Shown: positions 20,090 through 32,021, counted from the first letter of the stretch. The stretch is DNA of 64,000 bases from Gracilariopsis chorda (GCA_003194525.1 NBIV01000238.1:1-64000), one strand, 5' to 3'. The notes: generated by a model from the sequence alone, not told the origin. Numbers and translations: made by a program.

Positions 20090-22991
20090 TATTATGAAAT
20101 TCAAGGACAGCAAAGACTATGATCAACTCCATCGAAACCATATGGATATATCACCATGAAGCACCAAACACGGTCTCTGCTGATGATGATTACAACTGCG
20201 TCGCACTCCGTTAGTTCCTGCACCTCACAATGTTGCTTTCAAACCGTTTCCAACAGGTCGCCACAACAAAACGGGATTTGTGGAACGAAATAACGCTACC
20301 GTTAAGAGGTTCATCAGCAAACTAGACGATGATTGCAGCAACGCCAACACCGAGACACTACTTAAACGGGCGAGCTTTTTGTCTAACATGTTTTCCCGCA
20401 ACAGGTTGCTCAGTTCCTTTACTCTTCGGTGGGTACCGACCCTCAGTCCTGGTTCTACTTAGCACAATCGTCTTGGCCTTCCTGAAAAGAGAAGGCCCTA
20501 CTGAATGCTCTCCTGCAGCATAGTAATAAAAAGCAGTTGTTCACAATAAAGAAGAAGAAGAAGAAGAATTCACAGAAATACTCCTGGATGCGCACAAGCA
20601 ACAAGTAGCCACCAACAAGCTATAGCAAGTCCTACATTCTAAAGCTCATCAACCACACCAAAAACACAAGTTTTATCCACGTGACAGCGTGTGGGTCTTC
20701 TATAGGACTAGCAAGCAGAAAGAAGACGTCGAGTGGATTGTAGCAACTGTCACCGCCGCCCATCCACACTATAAAGAAGTACGCCGCACTGCCTGCGGTC
20801 TTGGGATGTTTGTTGCTTACAAAGACTCCCGATTTAAACTGCAAGCCTCTCTAGCCGCCAAACTGAATTCCTGCTCACTAGAAGAATAGCTTGCCGCGCC
20901 TGATACTAAGTCCGCAGTCCTCCTATTTGGTGTCGCTTCCCCTCGGACAAACACAATCGCACCAAGCATCAGAGAACAAGCATCTGTTCTTGCCACTGGT
21001 ACATAATCGCTCACTAATCGTTCTGCTGGGGGGCAGTGTGGCAGCGAGATATGGAAGAATACGCAATCAGTCCTCATAGCAGCGAAGATTCGGATGTACA
21101 CGGAAGAGAACTGCAATGCAACCCTCACTGGAACTGGAAGCCATCTATCAGACAATTGTATCCAAAACAAGCCACTGCAACACAGCTCAACTTCGCACCA
21201 CCTTTCATCTTGCAGAACGCACTCAAGCAAGAGCACGATTCTAACTGTACAGATGCCTAGGAGGAAGTCCCCGAGTTCAACGTTCACTGCTACGCCAAAT
21301 TCATCACCTTGCATGTCGTGTACAAGACTAAAAGCGATGAAGAAGGTACGCGTGAAATGAAGGCATGCATTGTCCCGCACGGCAATCACGATGACAAAAA
21401 GGACACTGTAAGAAAAGATTCGTCGAATTCATCACTATTCGTAGTAAGATTGCTACTATCACTAGTGATCTTCCTCGGTTACAGGATCGGTACAGCAGAT
21501 ATCAAAGGCGCTTCTCTGCAGCGTGGGCCTATCACACGGGATATATTCGTGCGACCGCCCCAATGGGGCCGGGCAAACCAGACACACTTTGGAAACTGTG
21601 CAAACTGCCATACGGCATAGCAGATGCTGGGCGAAAATGACAAAAGAAGGTCGAGACGTGAATGATCGAACACACCGGAATGGAGAGGGTCCTCGGAATC
21701 TCACATATCATCGTTAGACGCAACACGCAGGGAAACGCCCAGCTAGTTTTTGCAAAAGTTACCTTTGAATTTCTGCTTGGTGGCACGTACTCAGCGATGA
21801 AGAACTTCACCGAACTGCTCAAGCAGTGATTTCACGTTGGTAAGGTTATCATCGATGATAAGATACATTTGATGGATTCGAAATCCCCCAAGATGATACT
21901 GGGAACTTTACTCTCTCAATGACTCGCTAACTGGAATACCTGAAATCAATCGATGTATCCCCAGCACGGTGCAAGCAAAGACTGGATACGGCAACCGATG
22001 CAGAAGTTAAACAATACCGCTCTGTTGTGGATTTGAATCATCCACCCAGGCACCAAACTACCAACCAAAGAGCTGGTCACTCAGCACTGGGTTGCAGAAC
22101 CTCTTTTAGTAGAATTGTTACTTGATGTTTCCTGTTTGGGAAATTACAATAGAGTACATATACGCAGTCTTTCTGCCTTCGCAGTAAAACCGGAGGGTAT
22201 CGAACTTCTTACCACTCAGTATATCTCATCGCACACTACCCGCGCGCACAAGATCCCTGGCTGCAACACTCATGTATCTAGGAAATTCTGTACTGCCACA
22301 CCCTGCATATGCTACGTAATTTATGCAACAAACGTTACCTAAAGTTTGCGTCAAAGTGCTAGTTATGGCAAACGAAATATTGAAAGAGATCTCATCAATG
22401 AAATCTAGGATGGTCTTCAAAGCACCATCCTCATCCTCACACATAACGTAATTGATCGTCTCTTCGTTTTTCGACGCATTATTCATTCACTCGGACTCGA
22501 GCGGGTGCGGTCATACCATGCTCATCACTGGGCTACGCATCAAACGGAAAGACGGTGCAGAACTATTCCATACTCTGTTTTGGTCAAACAGCAAACAGAA
22601 ACTCTTCACCTACTCGCCATATGGCGCTGAGATGCAAGCTTGCACAGAAGCAGGCAACCGCGGATACTACTTGAAGACTAGGCTAATGTCATTATTGCCT
22701 CTGGCAAAAGTACGCAACGAACTGCTCAGAAGCTCCCACTGTCTCTACGATACGATAAAGACGCTACGAAAAGCAAGAGACTATCGCCCACGCTGAGCCG
22801 TGCAACGTATCAGGAACAGTTTTGACTTTCATGAGCTCAATCATATGCGATTCATAGCAGGAGAGTGTAACCCATCCGAACTGCCGATAAAACGTAATGC
22901 CATGACATGGGCGCTGCTAGACGAGATATTTGCGAATGGCGTGCTATGCATCAATTTCGAGTCTGGAAATACTTTCAATAGTGAGTTGTGA
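20090..22991 (+). pseudogene. Copia integrase C-terminal part, RT and RNase H remnants
   Basis: The second half of the copia pol on the plus strand. An integrase end lies near 20270-20480 (GFVERNNATVKRFISKL, then LKRASFLSNMFSRN). A linker region with DSVWVFYRTSKQKEDV (near 20690) follows. RT start motifs lie near 21490-21600 (ADIKGASLQRGPITRD, FVRPPQWG). RNase H-like sequence lies near 22450-22800 (HSDSSGCGHTM, YSPYGAEMQACTEAG) and ends about 40 bp before the 3' LTR. The order integrase-RT-RNase H defines Ty1/copia. Heavily decayed. A pure GAA run occurs near 20549-20569. Confidence 0.6.
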
Positions 22992-23036
22992 CAATAACAC
23001 GCTCGTTCTATGAGAATTTAGATTGCTCCCGGGGGA

Positions 23037-23134
23037 TCTGCAAATCAGCGAACTCACCTATTGTCACTAATGCTTGTTATGAATGATTAATGCAATGCAT
23101 GCTACTGCTCACGATAAATTATTAATGCAACGAA
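23037..23134 (+). repeat. 3' LTR of the copia element, left piece
   Basis: Matches the first about 100 bp of the 5' LTR (shared AATCAGC, CTAATGCTTGTTAT, ATGATTAATGCAATG). It is preceded by a short purine-rich run (GGGGGATC), plausible as polypurine tract. It is cut off at about 23134, where the minus-strand Helitron 3' end begins. Confidence 0.65.
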
Positions 23135-26100
23135 CAAGTACGAGTGGCCTTCGGCCGCGGTGGAGGAGTTATAAACAGTGGTGCGAAGAAGAAAATGGTG
23201 GGGAAAGCAAAAGAATATAAGTGAGTAGTTAAATTCAATGAATGAAGAACGCAAGAAATATAATTAAGGTTGTGGAAGGATGCAAAACTGAATGGCTTCA
23301 GGCAGCAATGGGTTGGCGATGGGCACAGGCATAGGATGGATTGTGTGCGCATTCGCAGATGTAAGCTACGCGTCATGCAGGAGCATCACATGGTCGTTCT
23401 TTGGAACGCGCAACAATGCGACATACAACTGACCGGCACAGGAGACGTCGGATCGCACATCCACAACCAAGCCATCCAATGTATTTACCTGTCCTTTGTG
23501 AACGGGAGCTGCAAACGCAAGCCAAATGGGGAGCTGGCTTCGAATCATGCGAATGTCTGCGAAAGAAAACTCGAATTGGATACGATGTAGGAGCTGTCGT
23601 TCCAGAACCTGTCCGTTTTGGTCGAATCGAGACGCCGGCATCGCCCAATGATCAATAATCACGACTAAAAACAGCTTTCCGTTGACCACAGCGGGCGGGA
23701 TGCAAAACGTTCCAAATTACCGTAACTGGCACACCGATCTTCAAGTCCAAGTTATGAGGCGGTAATCCAGTAGGCACATAGTGATATGCAAACTCGGGAA
23801 CGATAGTAATGGCGATATCAGAATCTGGTTTCTGTCCAAAATCAGGTTGCACGTTTGTCGCTGATGGAATAGTGAAGTGCTCACCAGGAAACAGATCTAG
23901 TGCTGCCGCATTATGTTCGTCGACCATTTTGTTTGTGGATGCAATGAGCATTTTGCTGAGATCCACATCCTTCTTGCGTCGTGTTGTGAGCCACTTCCAC
24001 AGGGATCGGTAGGCGGTTTGCATGCCACCGGTAGATCGTAGTGTTAGTGGAGCGTTGTTGGATATTATGTTGCGTGCCATGGAACGTAACAGCGATGCAA
24101 ATGCCGGATCATCGGCTTGGCTTACGTGTTCAGTGAGGTGCAGCACTTGAACCGAGCACAATGTCCACAGATCACTCTTCCACGGCAATTGGTTGAAAAT
24201 GTTTGTGTACACTCGTCTCACTTTTCTACTTGTCTCGGCCTCCATGTACACCTGCGGCACCACTGGAAGCAGCTGAAAGTAGTCGTTGGATAGAACGATG
24301 TTCAAGCCCCCAAATGGAGCCACGTTTTCCATTCCAGTGCAGCGAAGATCTTTGAACAACGCATCCATGAGTTTGAAGAGGTTTCGTGAGAGCATGGACG
24401 CTTCATCCAAGACGAGTAGTTGTATTTTGCGTAGCAGTTCTGCAGGTTGAGATCGGGTACCATAGTTTAACGAAGTGGCTGTAGTGCTGCTTGTACTGTC
24501 CTTTTCAGCTACACCCAGTCCTAGCAGGCTATTTAAAGTACGGCCACCTTCGTACAACGATTCTGCAATGCTTTTTGTAGCAGTCATTTCGGTGAGCATT
24601 CATTCCGACTCAGCGATAGCACGAAGGAGGTTGAGCACGTATGTCTTTCCGGTTCCTGCGGATCCTTGCAAAAAGAACACGTTTTCAGGAGTGCTTGTTC
24701 GCTCCTGCAGCGCCTGTCGATGTTGCAATGTGGCAATGACGGTGTCAATGACATATCTTTGGCAATTTTCTAAGATGGTGTACCTTGACTACAAAGTTGA
24801 CGAATTTCGCACCACTTGCGCGTCTCGAGTTGTTGTAGCCCGATTCGCCTCAGTCAATGCTGCATGGTCATGCTGTAGGTGTTCGGAGAAGAAGCTGTTA
24901 TCGAGAAGCAGTCGTCCTCCGTGCCGGTCTGGGACCTCCACCACACGTCGATACATTTCTTGCTTTCGTTGGTGCTCATCTCCTGTATGTATGTCGCTAC
25001 ATAGCACCTCCCAGTTTTCGACGGCCATTTTCTCTGGGTCTGAGCCTTGTTGGTATAGTGTGAAAACCAGACGTCGGAGCTTGGAGGGCATGCTGTAGAT
25101 CTGCACTGCTTCTTGAAATGCAATATCAAACTCGGATACGTCCACGAGCAGTCCGCTTACAATCTCAGTTTCACGATACGATTCATACTGCTGTCCGTTG
25201 AAAATCCTCGCGTCTTACTAAGACCTCAAGCGGTGATTCATGAGCAGCAAGTGCAGAGCAAAGAGCTCAATGTCCGACGGTGAAACATATCTGATCATTG
25301 CGTCGCACTGCTTGTCTTCCGTGCGCTCTACCAAGTACATAGGCGGGTCACAGTCTTCTGTGGGCACCTGAGTGCTGTTTTCGTCGTATTGGTTAAGCAA
25401 GCGGGCTGGAAGCGCGCAATACAATCGAACTTTTTCAACGTACGAAAGGTAGTCGAGTTTCGCGTATGCTTCGGGCCTTACAAAGTATCTCTCCAGTGTA
25501 GACTGCTGCGATGTAGAAAGAAGCTGGTTTGGACCTCTCAGAAGAAATGTGTGCTCTCTTTCCATGTGAATGGCCAGTCGCTCTACTTTTGGTACAATGT
25601 GAACATGTCGAAACTCGAAAACCCTCCAATATGCTTTGACGGCGCCCACCACACGCGCTCGCATGTATGCACGAATGCCGTTCTGCGACTGCGGCTCTTG
25701 TTGGTGCTCGTTCTGTGTGCCTGTCACATTAGCACCACCCAAATTGAGCACCACCTCCTGAGCTTTGCGCTGCTTCAACGCGTACTTCATCAGATAAGCC
25801 ACTGCGCTTCCTCCTTGCGTGCGTTCTACGTAGATATGAGAGCGGTACTTCTTGGTCAGAGTTGGGTTGTACTGCACGATCCTGAGGTTTTGTCGCCTTC
25901 TTTAGCGGTAGATCACACGATTCGTGCCTTCTTCAACGTACTTCTCCGGCAGAATCATGTTGCTGTCGTATCCAAACTTGCACCGCCCAGCGCAATTCCG
26001 GCAATAGGTGGTGTTGCGGTGCCTTTGCATGGAACGAATGAGGGTACGCAACGCGTCGTCTTTGCGTGGAAGGAGAAGTTCTGCACGAATGAGCTTGTCG

Positions 26101-28098
26101 ATCACATCAATGTTTTCAAGCACGCCTCCTTCGAGACACACGAGCATGTGGTGATGAGGCACATTGCGCCCTTGAAACTCGAGCTTTGATGCAAGCCGTA
26201 GGCACTTCATTCGGAAGATGTGCTCCAAGTTCTTCTCCAAGTCCTTCATGAAGTGAATTGAGTACTGTTTATACACCCTTGCAATCAGATCTGGTCCGTC
26301 AAACGGTCGAAGGCAGTTACTCTGTGCCATAAATGCGCCACGATTAGTGGTGTCCATCACAAGGCACTGGATGTCCTCTTGCCAGATGTTCATGGTGATT
26401 GTAATGAACAGAGAAGGCCGTCCTCTTCGCGCTAGGATCGCCTGTACATCAATGTGCTTGTTCTTCCAATACGCTGTTGAATTGACCGAGTCATCGGGCA
26501 GAAATATGCGTCGCATTTGTGCGAACTGGGATGGTGACCCATGACCTGTTTGCTGTTGTGCTTGCTGAATCTTTTGCTCTTGTAGACTTGTAGAATACGT
26601 GCCTGTGGTTCTCTCTCCGGTAAACGTAATCGCATGTCTTCAATGTTTGTGTGCTTGCGGAGCATCCACATCTGCATCAACGTTTCGCTTTTTAGGAGGA
26701 TATTGTCTGAGTTTAGACGTCGCTTCGCGTTCTGAGCTCAGGTGAGCTTTCGGAGCTTCCAATCGTTGAACTTGACATCGAATATTTGCTGTGTGGATTT
26801 CCTTCCATCCAGACACAGGCTTATGTCAAACGGTTCGTGCTGATCACCGTACGGGTAGAGAAGAGGGAAGGTGCCCTTCTCTGCAAGTTTGGATGCCAGT
26901 TTTAGAAGTCGGTACCGCACTTGGGCATTGTTTGTGGCACCCGCAGTCGTCCCTGCTCTAGCGGCAGCGGCAGTAGTCACTGCAGCGTGCTATTCGGTAA
27001 CGGTTCTTTCTACCAAGCGTGGTACTTGAGATTCTACTCGATACAGGCCAGTGGGATCAGCCATGAGCGTTCTCATCATGTTTGGCCCCCCATCAGGAAC
27101 ATTTTCAGGGACAGTGCCAGCACGTGCATGAAGAGCACTGACTGTAGCACTTGGGGTTACTTCGTATCAACGTACGACTGCTTCTTTTAACGCTGGTTGC
27201 ACGCTTATATCCACCGCAGTCCCCGCATTTTGTTGTCGTTATTGCAGTTGCGTGCTAAGCATGGATTGGTACCATTCGTGCACCACGTCTGGCTTCGGCT
27301 GGATCACATCATACAACTTGGGTACGATGTCTCTTACGTTGATGTACTGAATGAACGCACGCAGCTTGGCACGCGCATGGAGAGATGGATCCAAGGAAGG
27401 CAGACCGGTACCACACTGAAAGCCGTACCGCGTGTTGTTCTAGTTCTGCGTGGGCAGAGCGAGAGCTGCGTTGCTCTCAAGTCTGAGGAAAAAGATACCA
27501 CCTTCCATCACATACTACATGTCCATAATGTTTGAGTCGTCGCGAAGAGCGTATTCAAGTCGAGGAAATGGCTTTGAAAGGCTCCCAGGCTATAAAGACT
27601 GCAAACAAACTCACTGCTATGCCATTTGCAGAACGTGACTTCCCATCCTGACATTCTTTTCATTCCACAGCACACTAAAATGGTCTCTTTGCTAAGCAAC
27701 ACGCATCTGCAGTACTTGCAGCTATGAATTCTCAGTTTGCAGTCAGCGCACGCGCAGGAGGAGAGCGTGTGTGCCTGATCGCTGCATCTTACTCATCGCC
27801 TTTGACCTACAGTGGAAAGCGTCTCAAACTCTGGAACGCCTGCACGGATGGCTGGATCATTCCAAGCTTCATCAGCTCTCGTATCCCACGCATAGTAAAT
27901 GCATTACAGTCCTTGATCCGGAAGTCTAGCACAATGCATGATCGTCGTATCAAGCTTCTGCTGTGGGTGCTGCAGCTTCTGCGACTGCTGCTGTGGCGGC
28001 TGTAGGGCTAGGCGTGCGGGCGTGTTACTTGGCGCAACGCCTCCGTTCAATCAACATGTACCCCCTCATACGCTCGTAAATCTATAGAATGGAGAGAC
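23135..28098 (-). mobile_element. Helitron copy A, minus strand
   Basis: A rolling-circle DNA transposon. The 3' end (left in window coordinates) is the hairpin GGCCTTCGGCC (23146-23156) followed on the minus strand by about 11 bases to the junction with the copia LTR at 23134. The same hairpin ends four other Helitron copies here. The 5' end is near 28093 (minus-strand CATTCTATAGATTTACGAGC), shared with copy B and the non-autonomous copies. Coding sequence (27960 down to about 23270) is Rep plus PIF1-type helicase with stops in frame. Relative to copy B it lacks most of the N-terminal region: the coding similarity begins near 27960, only about 130 bp from the 5' end. Confidence 0.8.
23270..27960 (-). 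pseudogene. Helitron Rep/helicase protein, copy A (decayed)
   Basis: Same protein as in copy B, read on the minus strand in several open blocks (27702-27508, 26516-25902, 25877-25218, 25145-24789, 24599-23652) separated by stops or small frame changes. The N-terminal cysteine region (VCCGMKRMSGW) is near 27650. The HUH relaxase motif is in FQGRNVPHHHMLVCLEGG near 26140. The downstream YLMKYALK with its preceding tyrosines (near 25800) fits the catalytic Y region. Walker A (QGSAGTGKTYVLNLL) lies near 24640 and Walker B-like LLVLDEASML near 24400. A TGA just before MLTEMTATKS (24600) falls where copy B has a Gly codon, and where copy B has a TGA this copy has an Arg codon. The two copies therefore decayed independently. 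No host gene capture was seen. Confidence 0.8.
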
Positions 28099-28545
28099 AA
28101 GTAGAAACGGCCTTCGGCCGTAGACGGCAATGCGCACCGCGTTGTTTTTGTAGCTTTGTTGATTTAGTAGTGGATGAACGTTCTCCGAGCACTTTGCGCG
28201 CTTGCACTCGCAATAGCGCTCGTAGGACTCCAGGGTGCCGTGGCGCCTAGAGCATGTGGAGCCGTACGGTTTTGTGTGTAGGTGCCTAAATTGACTGCAG
28301 TGCCAGCCAATGAGGGGAAAGCGCGACACGCTGCTTTCTCTAAATGGCTGACACTGCAGGCATTATGGGAGTTCCAGCCACTAAGCGGCCAGCTATGCTG
28401 CTGCTGCTGAAGTTTTTAAATGGCAGGGAGACGTTGCGCCAAATGAGGGTTGTGCATGCCCGTAGAGGGGCATACAGGGCGGTTTATTGGCGCACCGCCT
28501 CCATTCAATCAAGAACACCCCACTCATACGCATGTAAATGCTTAT
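28099..28545 (-). mobile_element. Non-autonomous Helitron, minus strand
   Basis: Has the family 3' hairpin (GGCCTTCGGCC at 28109-28119 in plus reading) and a 5' end near 28545 (minus-strand ATTTACATGCGTATGAG). Inside is the family's subterminal inverted repeat (a GGCGCACCGCC and GGCGCAACG pair about 70 bp apart) and CTG/CAG runs near 28400. No coding capacity was seen. It lies directly behind copy A on the same strand, in tandem. Confidence 0.6.
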
Positions 28546-28599
28546 AATGGAGAGATATCCTGGCGAACTTTACGATGCCCCAAAAAGCTCTCCATTCTA
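28546..28599. other. Central spacer of the head-to-head Helitron block
   Basis: About 54 bp between two divergently oriented Helitron 5' ends. On either side the sequences are inverted copies: left CATACGCATGTAAAT (from about 28526), right ATTTACATGCGTATG (from about 28622). Confidence 0.5.
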
Positions 28600-29230
28600 T
28601 ACATTTCTCTCCACCAAAATAATTTACATGCGTATGAGAGGGATGTTCTTGACTGATGGGGGGTTTGCGTCACATATTCGCTTTGCACGCCCCCGTTTGC
28701 GCATGCAATATGCCCATTTGTCGCAACGCCTCCCTACCATGAAAAACATATAGCAGCAGCAGCAATCGCAAAGCGTTGAGTTAATTAGCTGCTGCTGCTG
28801 TATGGTGAGTGTGCAATGGCTGTGGAATGGCTCGCAATACAATCAAATTGTAGTGCCAGCCACTCAGCAGCAACACCAGGCTGTTCATTCAAACACCTGG
28901 CAAATTGCACTGCGCCATTCCAACAACTGGCAAATTGCACTGTGTCAGTGCATTGTATACTGAATTTTCATTGCAGACATGCCTGCAACAGACGTATATA
29001 TTGCACTGGCGCAGTGCCAAGTGAATCTTGGTTGCTGACCCTACCCAATATTTTGCATCCCATTCAGGTTTGGCTAATAGCGCAGTGTCGTAACCTTTTG
29101 CTACTTTGGGCACTGTTTGCTGGCCTGGGACCTAGGCAAGGCCAAGCTCGTATGCAGGTCGCCACAAGAGTAACCCACTAAGTAACACGGATCTGGGAAA
29201 GGTCAGGTGCTTCTCTGTGGTATACTGGCC
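28600..29230 (+). other. 5' non-coding region of Helitron copy B
   Basis: Contains the 5' terminal sequence, a GTCGCAACGCCTCC motif near 28718, CAG/CTG trinucleotide runs (about 28753-28800) and repeated ACTGGCAAATTGCACTG-like segments near 28890-28940. No gene seen. Confidence 0.5.
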
Positions 29231-29857
29231 GTTTGAAGGCGATCAAGAAGTCTGAGGGTTTCCCGCACCTAATAACAGCTTGCTATACAGGGTCCGGGGC
29301 GGCCGCCGTGTCGTACCTTTTGGGGCCGGAAAGCACACTTCGGTGTGTCATTAAAGGCAGACCAATCCTTAAAACCGGACGCGGGTTAAACATCAAACGG
29401 CTTGAAAACCAGCTGGGCACACTCTGCCCGTCATAATCCAACAGGAGTGTGCCGAAAGTCCCTGTGCTGCGCGCGACTGCATCGGGTAAATATAAGCCTT
29501 GCAGCATTTTTTTTAATTGCTGCATGCCACTAGGCACGGTGGGTGTCGTTTGACGGTGATCAGGAAGTCTGAGGTTTTCCCGGACCTAAGACCAGCTTGC
29601 TGTGCTGGGTCCGAGATGTCCACCGTGTCGTACCGCTTGGGGCCGGAAAGCACAATTTGGTGTGTGAGTAAAGGCAGACCAATCCTTACAACCAAACGCG
29701 GGTTAAACATCAAACGTCCTGAAAACTGTCTGGGCACACTTCGCCTGTCATAATCCAACAGTGGTATGTCGAGAGTCCCTGTGCTGCACACGACTGCATA
29801 GGGTAAATATATGTCTTGCAGCACTTGTTTAATTGTTCATGAAACTAGGCCTCGATC
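29231..29857 (+). repeat. Tandem repeat, two units of about 317 bp
   Basis: Unit 1 is 29231-29547 and unit 2 is 29548 to about 29857. Both begin GTTTGA-GG-GATCA-GAAGTC and share GGGGCCGGAAAGCACA, a CACACTTCGGTGTG-type hairpin (degenerate in unit 2), GCGGGTTAAACATCAAACG and GTCATAATCCAACAG. Units differ at many sites, so the duplication is not recent. It lies in the leader of Helitron copy B. Function unknown; it could be a promoter duplication or the remains of a small repeat element. Confidence 0.75.
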
Positions 29858-29984
29858 CTGCAACGCAACAAACTGCAATCATTCTTTGACTTTCAAATTT
29901 TTGTTATATTGGAAGTTATTCTGGAACTCTGGCAAATGTTTTTTTTGGTTAAAAACATAGATTTGGTTTTTTTGGTAAATTGAA

Positions 29985-31408
29985 ATGACGAAAAGAGGGC
30001 GACGTCCAAACTCTGGAGGCATCTGACCTAACTCGGGAGGTACCAGAGACAATTCTGGAGGTGCCTGGTTGAACGCACGGGGTGCAAAGCAAAACGCTGG
30101 TGGTCGTCACGTCGGCAGTAGTGGAGCACGAGCAGGAGCTGGAAAACCCCGAAGAGCACCAGATCCTCCAGCTCCAGATGAGTTGGCAGTAAATGTGAGC
30201 GGAGTGAACGTTCAAGGACCTATTGTTCCAGCGATAGAAGAAGACGAAATTACTCCTGCATTTACTTCGGTTGCAGCTGCAGCTAGCACATGCGTCGCTG
30301 GAGCCAGTGGGTCCGTTCCCACAGGTCTACCAACATCGTGCCTAATTCCTGGATTTCTGGAGTTTGTGAGAGGCCTTCCAAGTCACATTCCACCGCCTCC
30401 AATGCCTCTCCCTCTCCCACCGATGCCCGCAGAACAGATACCCGTTGAGATGGATGTGAAAGAGGATTAGATCATGCTCGCTCCTTCACAGCCACCGCTA
30501 CAACAGCAGCCTGCTCTGTCACAAGCTTAAAAAGAGAAAGAACAGATGCCAGTCTTGATAGAAGTGGAAAAGGATGAGACCACACCGGCTCCCTCACACC
30601 CGCTACCGCAGCCTGCACTGCCACAATCTGAACAGGAAGAACAACAGATGCCCATTCTGATGGGGGTGGAAGAGGATGAGATCATACCAGCTCCCTCACA
30701 CCAGCCTCAGCATCAGACACAGCAACAGCTTGATAGGACGGTCATGTACTGTGATTGGCGTCCTGATCGAGGACTCTATCGCGTGTACTATGCGTGAGAA
30801 TCCATGGCAGCTCAGGCGAGGAATGATCCAGCCATCCATGCAAGCGTGCCGGAGTTTGAGACGGTTCCCACTGCAGGTCAAAGGCATTGTGAAAGATGCG
30901 GCGAACACTCACACACGGTCTCCTCCTGCCCGTAAGTGGACTGGAAATTGAAAACTCATAGCTGCAAGTATTGCAGTTGTGTTTTGCTTCGCAAAGAAGT
31001 CACTGGAGTGTGCTGTGGAATGAAAATAATGTCGGGATGGGGCGTCATGTTCCGCAGAAGACATAGCAGTGAGTTGGTTCGCAGTCTTTATAACCTGAGA
31101 GTCTTTCACAGCCATTTCCTCAACTTTAATACGCTCTTAGCGACGACGCAAGCGTTCATGGACATGTCGTATGTGACAGGGGGCGGTCCCTCCTTTCTGA
31201 GAATTGAGGGAAACGCAGCTCTCGCTCTGCCCGCACAGAACCAGAACAACACGCGCTACAGCTTTCTGTGGGGTACTGGTCTGCCTTCCTTGGATCCCTC
31301 TCACTATGCGGGTACCAATTTGCGTGTGTTCATTCAAGACATCAACGTAGAAGATATCGTGGCCAAGTTGTACTATGTCATCCAGCACAAGCCAGACGTG
31401 TTGCGTGA
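29985..31408 (+). pseudogene. Helitron copy B protein, N-terminal part
   Basis: The start ATG at 29985 gives MTKRGRRPNSGG, a basic Gly/Arg/Asn-rich leader. An Ala/Pro/Gly-rich region and then three degenerate repeats of an acidic-proline unit follow (for example MPVLIEVEKDETTPAPSHP and MPILMGVEEDEIIPAPSHQ, about 30430-30730). Next is a CCHC zinc knuckle (CERCGEHSHTVSSC, 30888-30929; spacing CX2CX4HX4C), then the usual Helitron N-terminal cysteine box (HSCKYCSCVLLRKE ... VCCGMK) and FNTLLATTQAF. Stops interrupt the frame at several places (for example near 30018, 30468 and 30527). The segment ends within LYYVIQHKPDVLRER, where element 2 is inserted. The downstream part of the protein resumes at 42413. 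Confidence 0.7.
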
Positions 31409-31413
31409 GCGGT
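31409..31413. repeat. Left target-site duplication of element 2 (GCGGT)
   Basis: GCGGT directly precedes the left LTR and is repeated directly after the right LTR at 42408-42412. Helitron copy A shows the uninterrupted equivalent sequence near 27275, confirming an insertion. Confidence 0.92.
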
Positions 31414-32021
31414 TGTGGAGAAGCGTAGTGCTTAAATGAAAGGTGCCAACCGGTCGGCCGAGGCTTCAGCGGTTGGTGGGTGTAGTTTCCTAGGAAGCCC
31501 GGACGGAGGATGGGCTCAAGGATCCGAAGCGGTCGGTCAGGAGACGTCGGGCGAGGGCGGTGGAACCGGACGGACAACTGCGCCAGGCGTGGTCAGTGTG
31601 CACGCGTTGGGTGTTGGCGGTCGTGTACCACTAGTGGTGACCAGTAGGACTAGCTGCGCTACCTAGTGCGCCGTATGTATCGCGAACTAGAAGTAGGTGG
31701 TCGTAGACTTGGTCAAGGAACGTCTGGCTTTACTCGAAAAGGGGTAGTGACCGTAGTGGTACCTATATAGTAGCCCAGGCCCTAGTGGCTCACCTCGAGG
31801 GCACTGTAATGGGCCCCGAGGTGCAGGCCCGTTGGCCGCACATGGGTCACTAATACTACCCTAGCTAGAAATACTAAAAATTAGTGTACCGCACGGAAAA
31901 TCTCGGTACGCGTTCTGATCATGTGCACAAGCACGCACGTGTACAACCTGTCCAATTCCCGGTCCGTCATCCGCTCGGTTACTCGCATTCCCCACCTTAC
32001 CCGCACGTCCGCTATTCCACA
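31414..32021 (-). repeat. 3' LTR of element 2 (608 bp)
   Basis: Starts TGTGGAGAAG and ends GCTATTCCACA in plus reading; TGTGG/CCACA are the terminal inverted repeats. Matches 41800-42407 with about 11 differences. Confidence 0.95.

Larger units (their letters stand above)
14940..20090 (+). mobile_element. DIRS-like (tyrosine-recombinase) retroelement fossil within the copia element
   Basis: Boundaries are approximate. In order on the plus strand: a charged gag-like ORF (16090-16638), an RT region (about 17370-18060; FMVPKSDKGSQRVVIDARN, then YGAFVDDYFSLGTN as the catalytic box), an RNase H with VIVLIDNQALIGALSKGRS near 18540, and a recombinase-like segment (18809-19310; YRRLDLLQLKVG and TMTKRGRNKAVTIRL). 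RT followed by RNase H and then a tyrosine recombinase instead of an integrase is the hallmark of DIRS/Ngaro-type elements. It sits between two halves of a copia integrase region. I could not define its terminal repeats. It is old, with many breaks. Confidence 0.6.

Noticed and set aside
20549-20569. GAA repeat as a functional element
   Set aside because: A simple microsatellite in decayed copia sequence.
31436-31666. Small ORFs repeated at 31436-31666 and 41822-42052
   Set aside because: They are the same LTR sequence in the two LTRs of element 2, not genes.
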